DNA of 5,580 nt, taken from positions 1 to 5,580 of the forward strand of contig JAUWMM010000157.1 in NCBI GenBank assembly GCA_030613145.1, written 5' to 3'. The notes beneath the pieces are model-generated. The model was given only the letters and a program-made list of their open reading frames with translations. It was not told where the DNA came from and searched no databases. Positions 1 to 5,264 of this stretch are shown here, one piece after another. The stretch is from Desulfobacterales bacterium (GTDB lineage: Bacteria > Desulfobacterota > Desulfobacteria > Desulfobacterales > C00003060). Position 1 is the first letter of the stretch. The number at the start of each line of letters is the position of its first letter. The translations under genes and the position numbers were made by a program.

Positions 1-236
1 TGCTCCTGGGTCGCCGCACGCGGCGCCGTGGCCGCGGACACCTGCTCCTGGGCCACCCCCCTCTCTTCAGGTCTCACGGCTTGGGGGGGCTGCTTCTTGG
101 GCATGGCTATCTTTTTTCGAAGCACTGCCGGTTGCTTGGGAGGCTCCGATTCTGAACCATTTCCGCACCCTGCTACAGCGAACAGAATCAAGGTCAACCC
201 GAGGAGCAAGTTGCGAGCACCGGCTGTAATTGTCAT
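1..236 (-). CDS. pilP: PilP, type IV pilus inner-membrane lipoprotein (5' part only)
   Basis: Translation from ATG at 236 to the window edge gives 78 codons with no stop; the C-terminus lies outside. Residues 1-24 form a lipoprotein signal: a basic residue (R8), a hydrophobic stretch (about 10-22) and a lipobox AVAGC with the lipid-modified cysteine at residue 24. After it comes a low-complexity linker rich in P, A, K, E and Q, as expected for the disordered region that lets PilP thread along the PilN/PilO pair. The folded beta-domain that contacts the PilQ secretin is not in view. An AGGGG-type ribosome binding site lies about 6-10 nt upstream, and the gene starts 24 nt after pilO. The linker contains an in-frame repeat (AQEQ then TQEQ, 14 codons apart). 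The family call rests on the lipobox and on position after pilMNO; the homologous domain itself cannot be checked here. Confidence 0.9.
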   Translation of the reverse strand, partial: MTITAGARNLLLGLTLILFAVAGCGNGSESEPPKQPAVLRKKIAMPKKQPPQAVRPEERGVAQEQVSAATAPRAATQE

Positions 237-260
237 ATCAGCCCCTTTTTCCCCTCTTAC

Positions 261-893
261 CTATTTCTTCTTCTTTGCCTGTTTGGCCTTTGGGGCCTGT
301 TCCAGAAATCGAAACGTGGTCGCAACACATGATGCATCCAGATATCTTCTGCCCCTACTGCCCTTCTTGGGACCTTTTGTGCCCTTGATCTCGATATTGG
401 AAATATTGACGATTCTGGAAAGTCGTCCCACTTGGTCAAAAAAAACAGCCAAGTTATGATATCCGCCCTTTACCTTTATAGTTACAGGAATCTCAGCATA
501 AAAACCCTTTGAGACCTCTGGCTCCGGCTTGAACAAAAGGAATTCCAGGCCTGAACGTAGACCCGATTTTGATATGTTCTCAAGCAGGCTCGGAATCTCT
601 TTCTTGTCCGGCAAAAGTTGAAGGGCAAGCCTAAACTTTCCCTGTGCCTCTTTGTATTTCTTCAAGTATTTGTCCAACTCTTTTGCAGATGCCCTTGCTT
701 TCGTCAGCCTGACCTGAAGGCCATCGAATTCTTCCTTCAACTCATCGATTCTGGCGGCTTTCGGCATATAGATTAAATAAAAAAACAGCCCCACAAGTAG
801 CAGGAACGTTCCTGCGCAGATAACAATCCTGTGTACTCGGTTCAGTGCCGCAATCTTGTCAAAAGGCAAACTTGGTATTGAAAGTTTTTCCAT
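261..893 (-). CDS. pilO: PilO, type IV pilus alignment subcomplex protein
   Basis: A 210-residue bitopic inner-membrane protein. A short cytoplasmic N-terminus (1-20) is followed by one transmembrane helix (about 22-43), then a charged coiled coil (about 46-90). Next is the hallmark PilO segment LLPDKKEIPSLL (residues 93-104) and a periplasmic ferredoxin-like domain (about 105-197). PilO heterodimerises with PilN through the coiled coil and this domain, and both bind PilP. The protein ends in a lysine-rich tail (about 202-210). The length is usual for the family. The start ATG at 893 is 6 nt beyond the pilN stop; an AGGG overlapping that stop (spacing about 4 nt) is the only ribosome binding site, so translational coupling to pilN is likely. 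Family assignment is firm from the motif, topology and gene order. Confidence 0.95.
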   Translation of the reverse strand: MEKLSIPSLPFDKIAALNRVHRIVICAGTFLLLVGLFFYLIYMPKAARIDELKEEFDGLQVRLTKARASAKELDKYLKKYKEAQGKFRLALQLLPDKKEIPSLLENISKSGLRSGLEFLLFKPEPEVSKGFYAEIPVTIKVKGGYHNLAVFFDQVGRLSRIVNISNIEIKGTKGPKKGSRGRRYLDASCVATTFRFLEQAPKAKQAKKKK

Positions 894-899
894 ATCGCC

Positions 900-1463
900 C
901 TAGGAGGTCTTCGGCCCTTTGCCTGACACCCGACAGACTATCGTAAATTTCTTAAACTTCTTGCCTTTCTCCAGCATGACCTGTGTGGAGGATATGAGGT
1001 CCACCACATTGAAGTGAGGCGACTTCTCAAGGCGGGTCATAAAATCGGCGATAGTCTTGTTATCCATGGCCACCCCCGCAAGCTTCATCTTCCCGCCGGC
1101 CTCAGACATTTTAGTCAGCCACATCCTATCTGCCACCACCAGGCTGGTAAGGGCATCCATGATCCGAGCAGGGCCGGCGCGGTTCGCCTCCAGCCTTGCT
1201 ATAACGTCCATTTTCGCTTCAAGCTTATTAAGTTCCTTCTTGATTTGATTAACTCTTTTGGCGATGGCCTGAAGTTTCGTAAGTTCGCTCTTAGCATCTT
1301 CTATCTCAACAGTCAGGTTCGATATGTTTCGGTTCAGGCTAATCGTAAAGTAAGCCATGGCGACGACAACAAGAATAACACACCCCAAAAAATAGGATAC
1401 CTGCCGTCGAATATTTTCTCTTTTTATTGCGGCTCGAACCGGCAATAGATTGATTCGGATCAT
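900..1463 (-). CDS. pilN: PilN, type IV pilus alignment subcomplex protein
   Basis: A 187-residue protein beginning MIRINLLP. The INLLP stretch (residues 4-8) is the conserved cytoplasmic tail by which PilN docks into a groove of PilM. One transmembrane helix follows (about 22-43), then a long coiled coil (about 45-92) and a periplasmic ferredoxin-like domain. That domain contains the typical pattern of L128, G130 and A132, then F141...L145...S148 and F151. PilN pairs with PilO in the periplasm and connects it to the PilM ring. Its ATG overlaps the pilM stop codon as ATGA (bases 1460-1463), a strong sign of coupled translation; an AGGAG lies about 12 nt upstream inside pilM. Length and layout fit the family. 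Confidence 0.95.
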   Translation of the reverse strand: MIRINLLPVRAAIKRENIRRQVSYFLGCVILVVVAMAYFTISLNRNISNLTVEIEDAKSELTKLQAIAKRVNQIKKELNKLEAKMDVIARLEANRAGPARIMDALTSLVVADRMWLTKMSEAGGKMKLAGVAMDNKTIADFMTRLEKSPHFNVVDLISSTQVMLEKGKKFKKFTIVCRVSGKGPKTS

Positions 1464-2551
1464 TTCTCGAACATACTCCTTGATGCCAGGCCTATGCAGA
1501 TCACAGCTTGAGGCGCAATTTTTTTAAGATAGTTTATATCGTTCTGTTTTTCGTTTATCTTGATGTTAATGAAAGGATTACACATCTCTACGTCCAAGGA
1601 AGTCTCTGCTGAAAGAAGCCCGGATAATCCCTCGGCCATTGCGCCACCACCGCTCAGGATGATCTTCTTGATGTCCTCATCAGCATATGTAGAATAGTAA
1701 AAATCGATGGCCTGCCTAAGCTCCTTACACCAGCTTAAGGTGAAGGAACGAACAATCTCCTGAACCTCTTCCTTGTTCGGAGCCTTGCCCTTCGTCTCGC
1801 CCTCTTCCTGAGGCACCTTGTCCTTCGTCTTGCCCAGCATGACAGCCTCGGCTTCCTCAAATGAACACTCAAACCGGGAGGCAATATCTCGGACAATCTG
1901 CTCGCCTCCAATAGAGACATCTCGGGTGAAGGCAGACATATAATCTTTTACGATGTTTATATTCATCTTGTTGGCCCCGATATCGATCAGGGCAATGTTT
2001 CCTTCTTCGTTCAGGTAATTGTCTTCAAAAACCTTTTCCAGAGCAAACGCGTCAACGTCGATCACGCAGGGATTCAGGTTTGCCATTTCCAGAACGTCTG
2101 AATACTCATCAATGATCTCCTTCTTGGCGGCGACCAGCATCACATGCATTTGATTCGGGTTTGATTCATGTTCTCCAATAATGTGAAAATCGATGTTAAC
2201 GTCCTGCACATCAAATGGGATATACTGTTCAGCCTCAAATTGGATGTTGTCGTGCAGTTCCTCCTCTGTCACTTTTCCCACTGTGATCCTCTTGATGATA
2301 ACCGAATAACCGGCAACAGAGGTAGCCACATTATGTGCCTTGACCTTTAAGTCATTAATAAGGCCCTTGATTGTATCGGACACTACAGCGGGCTCTTTGA
2401 TACGACCTTCCACTATGGCATCTCTTGGTAGGTCTGCCATGCCGAACTTTTGTAAGATTCGATCTTTTTTTGTCTGTAACACCTCGGCCAGCTTAATTGT
2501 TCGGGAGCCAATGTCCAGACCTATGAGGTTTTCCTTTCTTTCAAAAATCAT
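1460..2551 (-). CDS. pilM: PilM, actin-like ATP-binding pilus assembly protein
   Basis: A 363-residue cytoplasmic protein of the FtsA/actin fold that forms the ring under the type IV pilus machine and holds the PilN tail. The nucleotide-binding motifs are in order: phosphate 1 GLDIGSRTIKL (11-21, with D13), phosphate 2 LIDIGANKMNINIV (188-201, with D190), and the adenosine loop ILSGGGA (298-304). Other PilM signatures are EAEQYIPFDV (106-115), the RDVSIGG segment (210-216) and NPF (325-327). A highly charged Lys/Glu insert lies around 240-263. The start at 2551 is supported by GAGG with 7 nt spacing; this ribosome binding site overlaps the stop codon of the preceding HTH gene, only 9 nt away. 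No hydrophobic segment is present, in keeping with the cytoplasmic location. Length is normal. Confidence 0.97.
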   Translation of the reverse strand: MIFERKENLIGLDIGSRTIKLAEVLQTKKDRILQKFGMADLPRDAIVEGRIKEPAVVSDTIKGLINDLKVKAHNVATSVAGYSVIIKRITVGKVTEEELHDNIQFEAEQYIPFDVQDVNIDFHIIGEHESNPNQMHVMLVAAKKEIIDEYSDVLEMANLNPCVIDVDAFALEKVFEDNYLNEEGNIALIDIGANKMNINIVKDYMSAFTRDVSIGGEQIVRDIASRFECSFEEAEAVMLGKTKDKVPQEEGETKGKAPNKEEVQEIVRSFTLSWCKELRQAIDFYYSTYADEDIKKIILSGGGAMAEGLSGLLSAETSLDVEMCNPFINIKINEKQNDINYLKKIAPQAVICIGLASRSMFEK

Positions 2552-2560
2552 GTTGCATCC

Positions 2561-2758
2561 TCAGCCACTGAATACCTTGTCTTTTTCCGAAAGTTTGTAA
2601 CCAAGGGCTAAAAGGATCTTCCGCTTGGTCTCCATACGGCAACTCAATCCCTTTTCTATTCTGTCAATGGTGATAGGGGACACCCCGGCTTTTCTTGCCA
2701 GTTCGGCTTTGCTCATCAAGAATGATTCGCGAATGTGTCTTAATGAATTTTTTCCCAT
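2561..2758 (-). CDS. Small XRE (Cro/CI)-family HTH DNA-binding protein, first gene of the pil operon
   Basis: A 65-residue basic protein consisting of little more than a Cro/CI-type helix-turn-helix. Residues 16-37 (SKAELARKAGVSPITIDRIE plus KG) fit the family pattern: helix 2 with AELA, the AGVS turn, then recognition helix 3 with PITIDRIEKG. Residues 41-55 (RMETKRKILLALGYK) match the usual fourth and fifth helices. No sensor or dimerisation domain is attached. The gene lies 9 nt upstream of pilM in the same direction, so it should be made from the same transcript. Its ATG at 2758 has AGGAG 10-11 nt upstream, within a short palindrome (2761-2771). A natural guess is that it tunes pil transcription, including its own. 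That is inference; its targets cannot be read from the protein sequence. Confidence 0.87.
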   Translation of the reverse strand: MGKNSLRHIRESFLMSKAELARKAGVSPITIDRIEKGLSCRMETKRKILLALGYKLSEKDKVFSG

Positions 2759-2760
2759 CT

Positions 2761-2771
2761 GAGACTGTCTC
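2761..2771. promoter_or_regulatory. Short palindrome over the HTH ribosome binding site
   Basis: On the minus strand this reads GAGAC-A-GTCTC, a perfect 5-bp dyad around one base. It overlaps the AGGAG of the HTH gene and ends 2 nt before the start codon. It could be an operator for the HTH protein or a small hairpin reducing translation. The arms are short, so chance cannot be excluded. Confidence 0.3.
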
Positions 2772-2786
2772 CTAGTAGCCGATTAA

Positions 2787-2801
2787 ATGGTAAGCTACCA
2801 T
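2787..2801. promoter_or_regulatory. Perfect dyad in the HTH-pilM leader, candidate operator
   Basis: ATGGTA-GCT-TACCAT on the minus strand: 6-bp perfect arms around a 3-nt centre. It lies about 17-31 nt downstream of the predicted sigma-54 start site, where a bound repressor would block clearance. In RNA it competes with a second possible stem in which TGGTAGC (2800-2794) pairs with GCTACTA (2779-2773) just before the ribosome binding site, with one G-U pair. Size and symmetry suit a Cro/CI-type dimer, but binding is inferred. Confidence 0.35.
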
Positions 2802-2828
2802 CTATGGTTTATAAGATGTTGTTTGACA

Positions 2829-2844
2829 TGCAATCTACATGCCA
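2829..2844 (-). promoter_or_regulatory. Sigma-54 (RpoN) promoter for the HTH-pilMNOP operon
   Basis: The minus strand reads TGGCATGTAGATTGCA, matching the RpoN consensus TGGCAC/T-G-N4-TTGCA with the obligatory GG and GC exactly 10 bases apart. With the C of GC (base 2830) at -12, transcription would start near 2818. That gives a leader of about 60 nt before the HTH start codon. It is upstream of the first pil gene, and sigma-54 control of pilus genes is well known in Gram-negative bacteria (for example PilR-dependent pilin promoters). An AAA+ enhancer-binding activator is therefore expected but is not encoded here. Confidence 0.8.
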
Positions 2845-2892
2845 CGAAAGACTTTGGGGGATCTCTATTGTAAGGCCTATATTTTTTTGAGT

Positions 2893-2998
2893 GTCTCTTT
2901 TGAAAAGACCCATCGTTTTATAATTAGAGCCCATAAACAACCCTTCATGCGCCCTATTAGAAGGGCAATTGAGAGGGAGAGGGAATTTGGGTATTCCC
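2893..2998. promoter_or_regulatory. Cluster of three dyads upstream of the sigma-54 promoter
   Basis: Three inverted repeats lie 75-180 bp upstream of the predicted sigma-54 start, the usual range for enhancer sites. They are GTCTCTTTTGAAAAGAC (2893-2909, arms 7 bp with a 2-nt bulge), GCCCT-6-AGGGC (2951-2966) and GGGAAT-6-ATTCCC (2981-2998). They differ in sequence, so they are not three copies of one site. If transcription starts at the upstream sigma-70-type promoter they would instead be RNA hairpins. GTGTC (2891-2895) resembles the short box reported for PilR, which is too little to assign it. Confidence 0.35.
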
Positions 2999-3039
2999 GC
3001 ATTGTTTGCTTATTAGTGATAGATAGATGAGTATTTATA

Positions 3040-3069
3040 TTAATATCCTAGAAAGGCCAACCCTGTCAA
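3040..3069 (-). promoter_or_regulatory. Sigma-70-type promoter reading toward the pil operon
   Basis: On the minus strand a perfect -35 box TTGACA (3069-3064) is followed after 18 nt by TATTAA (3045-3040), four of six matches to TATAAT. A start near 3033 would precede the HTH gene by about 275 nt and read through the sigma-54 site. The A/T-rich phased repeat directly upstream would act as an UP element. Either this is a second, housekeeping promoter for the pilus genes or it makes a separate short RNA. Confidence 0.5.
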
Positions 3070-3070
3070 G

Positions 3071-3110
3071 TAATTTAAGTTAATTTATATTAATTTATAT
3101 TAATTTATTA
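3071..3110. repeat. Four 10-bp phased A/T repeats
   Basis: Four consecutive 10-bp units begin with TAATTTA: TAATTTAAGT, TAATTTATAT, TAATTTATAT and TAATTTATTA. The array is 40 bp long, contains a single G/C pair, and has the period of one helical turn. It abuts the -35 box at 3064-3069. Phased A/T tracts upstream of a -35 box are typical of UP elements and intrinsically curved DNA, and could also attract IHF or H-NS-like proteins. Confidence 0.75.
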
Positions 3111-3235
3111 CATATTGTAGCTCTTATAGGAAAGCATACCATATATTGTACAAGGCACTTTACCAGGTTGGCTGGAAGGTCGTAGAATGGAGGACTGAAA
3201 ACTATAAGCTGTTTAAAACCCTTTTCTTTGGTCTG

Positions 3236-3254
3236 TTTGGCCATTTTTGCCAAA
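3236..3254. terminator. Weak hairpin downstream of ETF-quinone oxidoreductase
   Basis: TTTGGC and GCCAAA form a 6-bp stem with a 7-nt loop, 32-50 nt beyond the stop codon of the minus-strand gene. On that strand no U-run follows, so it is at best a poor intrinsic terminator. On the plus strand a T-run does follow (3257-3261), but no plus-strand gene is there to terminate. Confidence 0.2.
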
Positions 3255-3285
3255 AGTTTTTAGCGAAGCACGTTTGTAGGCAGCC

Positions 3286-4962
3286 CTAAGCAACCGTATA
3301 ACTGGGCCCATCACCCCCTTCCGGGCAAATCCAGGTAATATTCCCGTATGGGTCCTTGATATCGCAGGTCTTGCAATGAAGGCAATTTGAAGGGTTGAGT
3401 CTGAGCCTTTTTTCTTGGATCTTATCGTCAATCTCCAATTCGTAAACATTGCCGGGACAAAACCTTGTGCAGGGACATCGATAAGTCTCAAAACACTCAT
3501 TCACACACAGACTCAGGTCGTGAACAATCAAATGAGATGGTTGATCTTCCCTGTGCTGGGTTTTGGATAAATAAACACCTGTGAGTTTATCTACAAAGAG
3601 CACCCCGTCATATGTCTGCTTCTCATATCTCTTCGCACGGCGCGAATTAACATCCTTCAAGGGGCTTAAGGTCTTGGAGTCCTCCACAATAGGCATCTTA
3701 TCAAATAAGCCCCGTCCGCCGGTCAGATATTGCGCGCCCACGTGAAAGAACTTGACCAGCCCTTTTTTGGATACGGCCTGGGTAAAATTCCTTCCCATGT
3801 AAATCTCTTTTTTGAGCCAACTATCTTCAAACAACTGATGGTAATAGTTCAAGGACTCTTGGGTAAAGTCATCACCTTTACTGAAAGCCTCTACAATTGC
3901 CTGTGCAGCAAGCATACCCGACTTCATGGAGGTGTGGATACCTTTAAGCGCCGGCGCATTAAGCATTGAGGCGCTGCTGCCTACAAAAAGACCGCCGTCA
4001 ACGGCCAGTTTCGGCATCGTGTAATACCCCCCCGTAACGATCGTCCTGGTGCCCTGCTCAATGACTCTGCCGTCTTTGATGAGTTTACTGATAAAGGGAT
4101 GTCGTTTGAATCTTATGAATTCTTCATACAGGTCCAGCAATGGGTCCTGATAACTCAATCCCACGACAAGCCCAAGGGTGACCCTGTTGTCCTTCATCTC
4201 GTAAATAAACCCACCTCCGTGGGTATTCAAACCTAGCGGGTAGCCGAACGTATGAATATCATTGCCCAGGCTATCCAAAAAATAGTTGGTTTCAGGTAGT
4301 TGGATCACCTCTTTGGTGCCGGTTTCAAACACCTGTGGCATTTTGCCCTCAAATATGTGCAACTTCTTGGAAATAGCCTGCAACAGGCTTCCCCTGGGGC
4401 CTTCTCCAAACACGGTAACCTTAGCCAGTATGTCGATACCTGCTTCAAAGTTTGCCTTTGGGGCATTATCCTTGCCTATCCCTTTGTCTCCTGTGCGAAC
4501 TCCAATGATTGTGCTTTCGTCCTGGCCGTAAAGCACTTCTTTGCCCGCGAACCCAGGAAAGACGTTAACCCCAAGATCCTCAGCAACCCTCCCAAGCCAA
4601 GAGACAAACTTTGATAGGCTTATGAGATGGAACCCCTTATTATGCATATATTCGGGTACAAAAGGGACCCTATAGTGGCGTGTTCCGGTCAGGAAATAGA
4701 ATTCATCTCCACGAACGTCTCTCTCAATAGGGCAACCTGCTTCCCTGTAATTTGGAATAAGTTCCTTGAGGGCAATCGGATTCAGAACCGCTCCGCTCAA
4801 TACGTGAGCGCCTATGTTCGATCCCTTTTCGATAAGAGCTACTTCAAGGTCAAGCCCCTTACTTTTGGCGAGTTTAATCAGGTGAATCGCGGCGGCAAGG
4901 TTCGCAGGACCACCTCCTACAAAGAGCACATCAAATTCGATCTTCTCTCTAACGTTATCCAT
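3286..4962 (-). CDS. Electron transfer flavoprotein:quinone oxidoreductase (ETF-QO)
   Basis: A 558-residue membrane-associated flavo-iron-sulfur enzyme that takes electrons from reduced ETF (fed by acyl-CoA and related dehydrogenases) and reduces the quinone pool. The N-terminal FAD site is FVGGGPANLAAA (14-25) with acidic E45 ending the next strand, followed by GAHVLSGAVLNP (51-62). Other family blocks are the KDNAPKANFEAGI region (164-176), FGEGPRG (185-191), GYPLGLNTHGGGF (240-252), LGLVVGLSYQDP (263-274) and the second FAD block with PKLAVDGGLFVG (317-328) and KGIHTSMKSG (340-349). The C-terminal [4Fe-4S] ligands are C502, C527, C530 and C533 (CPGNVYE and CLHCKTCDIKDP), ending in PEGGDGP. 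Extra cysteines occur at 486, 490, 496, 498 and 546. The ATG at 4962 has GGAGAG with good spacing. Length fits bacterial members. No etfA or etfB is adjacent in the window. Confidence 0.96.
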   Translation of the reverse strand: MDNVREKIEFDVLFVGGGPANLAAAIHLIKLAKSKGLDLEVALIEKGSNIGAHVLSGAVLNPIALKELIPNYREAGCPIERDVRGDEFYFLTGTRHYRVPFVPEYMHNKGFHLISLSKFVSWLGRVAEDLGVNVFPGFAGKEVLYGQDESTIIGVRTGDKGIGKDNAPKANFEAGIDILAKVTVFGEGPRGSLLQAISKKLHIFEGKMPQVFETGTKEVIQLPETNYFLDSLGNDIHTFGYPLGLNTHGGGFIYEMKDNRVTLGLVVGLSYQDPLLDLYEEFIRFKRHPFISKLIKDGRVIEQGTRTIVTGGYYTMPKLAVDGGLFVGSSASMLNAPALKGIHTSMKSGMLAAQAIVEAFSKGDDFTQESLNYYHQLFEDSWLKKEIYMGRNFTQAVSKKGLVKFFHVGAQYLTGGRGLFDKMPIVEDSKTLSPLKDVNSRRAKRYEKQTYDGVLFVDKLTGVYLSKTQHREDQPSHLIVHDLSLCVNECFETYRCPCTRFCPGNVYELEIDDKIQEKRLRLNPSNCLHCKTCDIKDPYGNITWICPEGGDGPSYTVA

Positions 4963-4980
4963 ATTCTCTCCATCTGTAAG

Positions 4981-5002
4981 ATTGATAGTTTAGTAAAAAG
5001 TC
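4981..5002. repeat. Dispersed repeat copy 1 (ATTGATAGTTT...AAAAAGTC)
   Basis: These 22 bases match 5275-5296 at 20 of 22 positions in the same orientation; the variable core is AGT here and CGC there. The AAAAAGTC end recurs at 5150-5157 and, inverted, at 5253-5260. It lies just 18 nt upstream of the ETF-QO start codon. Confidence 0.7.
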
Positions 5003-5018
5003 AATTTTACTCACTCCG

Positions 5019-5138
5019 TGAGCATTTTGGGCGCACTCAATATGTTCAGCTAAAATGCTAAAACTCGAGCTAACGCCCTCAAACAGTTAGCATTTCTTAA
5101 CGCTGAACATATTGAGTGCTTTTCTCCCAAAATGCTCA
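5019..5138. repeat. About 120-bp imperfect palindrome
   Basis: The outer arms TGAGCATTTTGGG (5019-5031) and CCCAAAATGCTCA (5126-5138) are perfect complements. Inside them GCACTCAATATGTTCAGC (5033-5050) pairs perfectly with 5102-5119. The arms differ by one base on the left against six on the right between these blocks. A further inner stem, AAATGCTAA (5053-5061) with TTAGCATTT (5087-5095), leaves a 25-nt loop. No obvious flanking target duplication was seen. It could be a cruciform-forming element, a non-autonomous transposable element or a strong RNA hairpin. Confidence 0.8.
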
Positions 5139-5145
5139 ATGTTAT

Positions 5146-5264
5146 TCGTAAAAAGTCGAAAAATACCCCTTTCTGTCATTCCTGCGAAAGCCGGAATCCA
5201 GTTTATTCAGATAGGTAACACGGCGCTGGACTACGGTTTTCACCGGAGTGACGACTTTTTACGA
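5146..5264. mobile_element. 119-bp MITE/REP-like element with 13-bp terminal inverted repeats
   Basis: The ends are perfect inverted copies, TCGTAAAAAGTCG (5146-5158) and CGACTTTTTACGA (5252-5264). Inside lies a second inverted pair of 27 bases: 5175-5201, starting GTCATTCCTGCGAAAGCCGG, and 5226-5252, with 21 of 27 positions complementary. A 24-nt loop separates them. The GTCATTCC...GAAAGCCGGAATCCAG core is the kind of palindrome found in many copies in numerous proteobacterial genomes. It has no coding capacity, so mobility would depend on a transposase elsewhere. A clear target-site duplication was not seen. Confidence 0.7.

Larger units (their letters stand above)
2845..3285. other. Long control region between ETF-quinone oxidoreductase and the pil operon
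   Basis: Together with the leader downstream, this 441-bp stretch separates two co-oriented genes. From left to right it holds three dyads (2893-2998), a sigma-70-type promoter firing leftward (3040-3069), a phased A/T repeat (3071-3110), AT-rich DNA without recognisable features (3111-3235) and a weak hairpin after the ETF-quinone oxidoreductase gene (3236-3254). No convincing gene was found. A 41-codon minus-strand frame (3002-2877) and a 63-codon plus-strand frame (2839-3030) lack ribosome binding sites and family resemblance. Confidence 0.6.

Noticed and set aside
28..459. Plus-strand 143-codon frame opposite pilP and pilO
   Set aside because: It lies antisense to two well-supported genes, crosses their junction and has no recognisable domain.
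261..2551. Type II secretion or MSHA-type system instead of type IV pilus genes
   Set aside because: Separate pilM and pilN, the LLPDKKEIPSLL PilO motif and a following lipoprotein gene fit pilMNOP; the type II equivalent would be a fused GspL followed by GspM.
2839..3030. Plus-strand 63-codon frame in the pil control region
   Set aside because: No ribosome binding site, start codon inside the sigma-54 promoter, no family resemblance.
3213..3500. Minus-strand 95-codon frame overlapping the end of ETF-QO
   Set aside because: Most of it is another frame of the ETF-QO C-terminus, whose cysteine motifs fix the true frame.
4976..5004. Possible sigma-70 promoter for ETF-QO: TTGACT, 17 nt, TCTTAC
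   Set aside because: The -10 match is poor and the start would fall on the ribosome binding site at about 4969, leaving no usable leader; the -35 resemblance comes from the dispersed repeat.
4627..5061. Plus-strand 144-codon frame at the ETF-QO 5' end
   Set aside because: Antisense to ETF-QO and running into the 5019-5138 palindrome; no domain seen.
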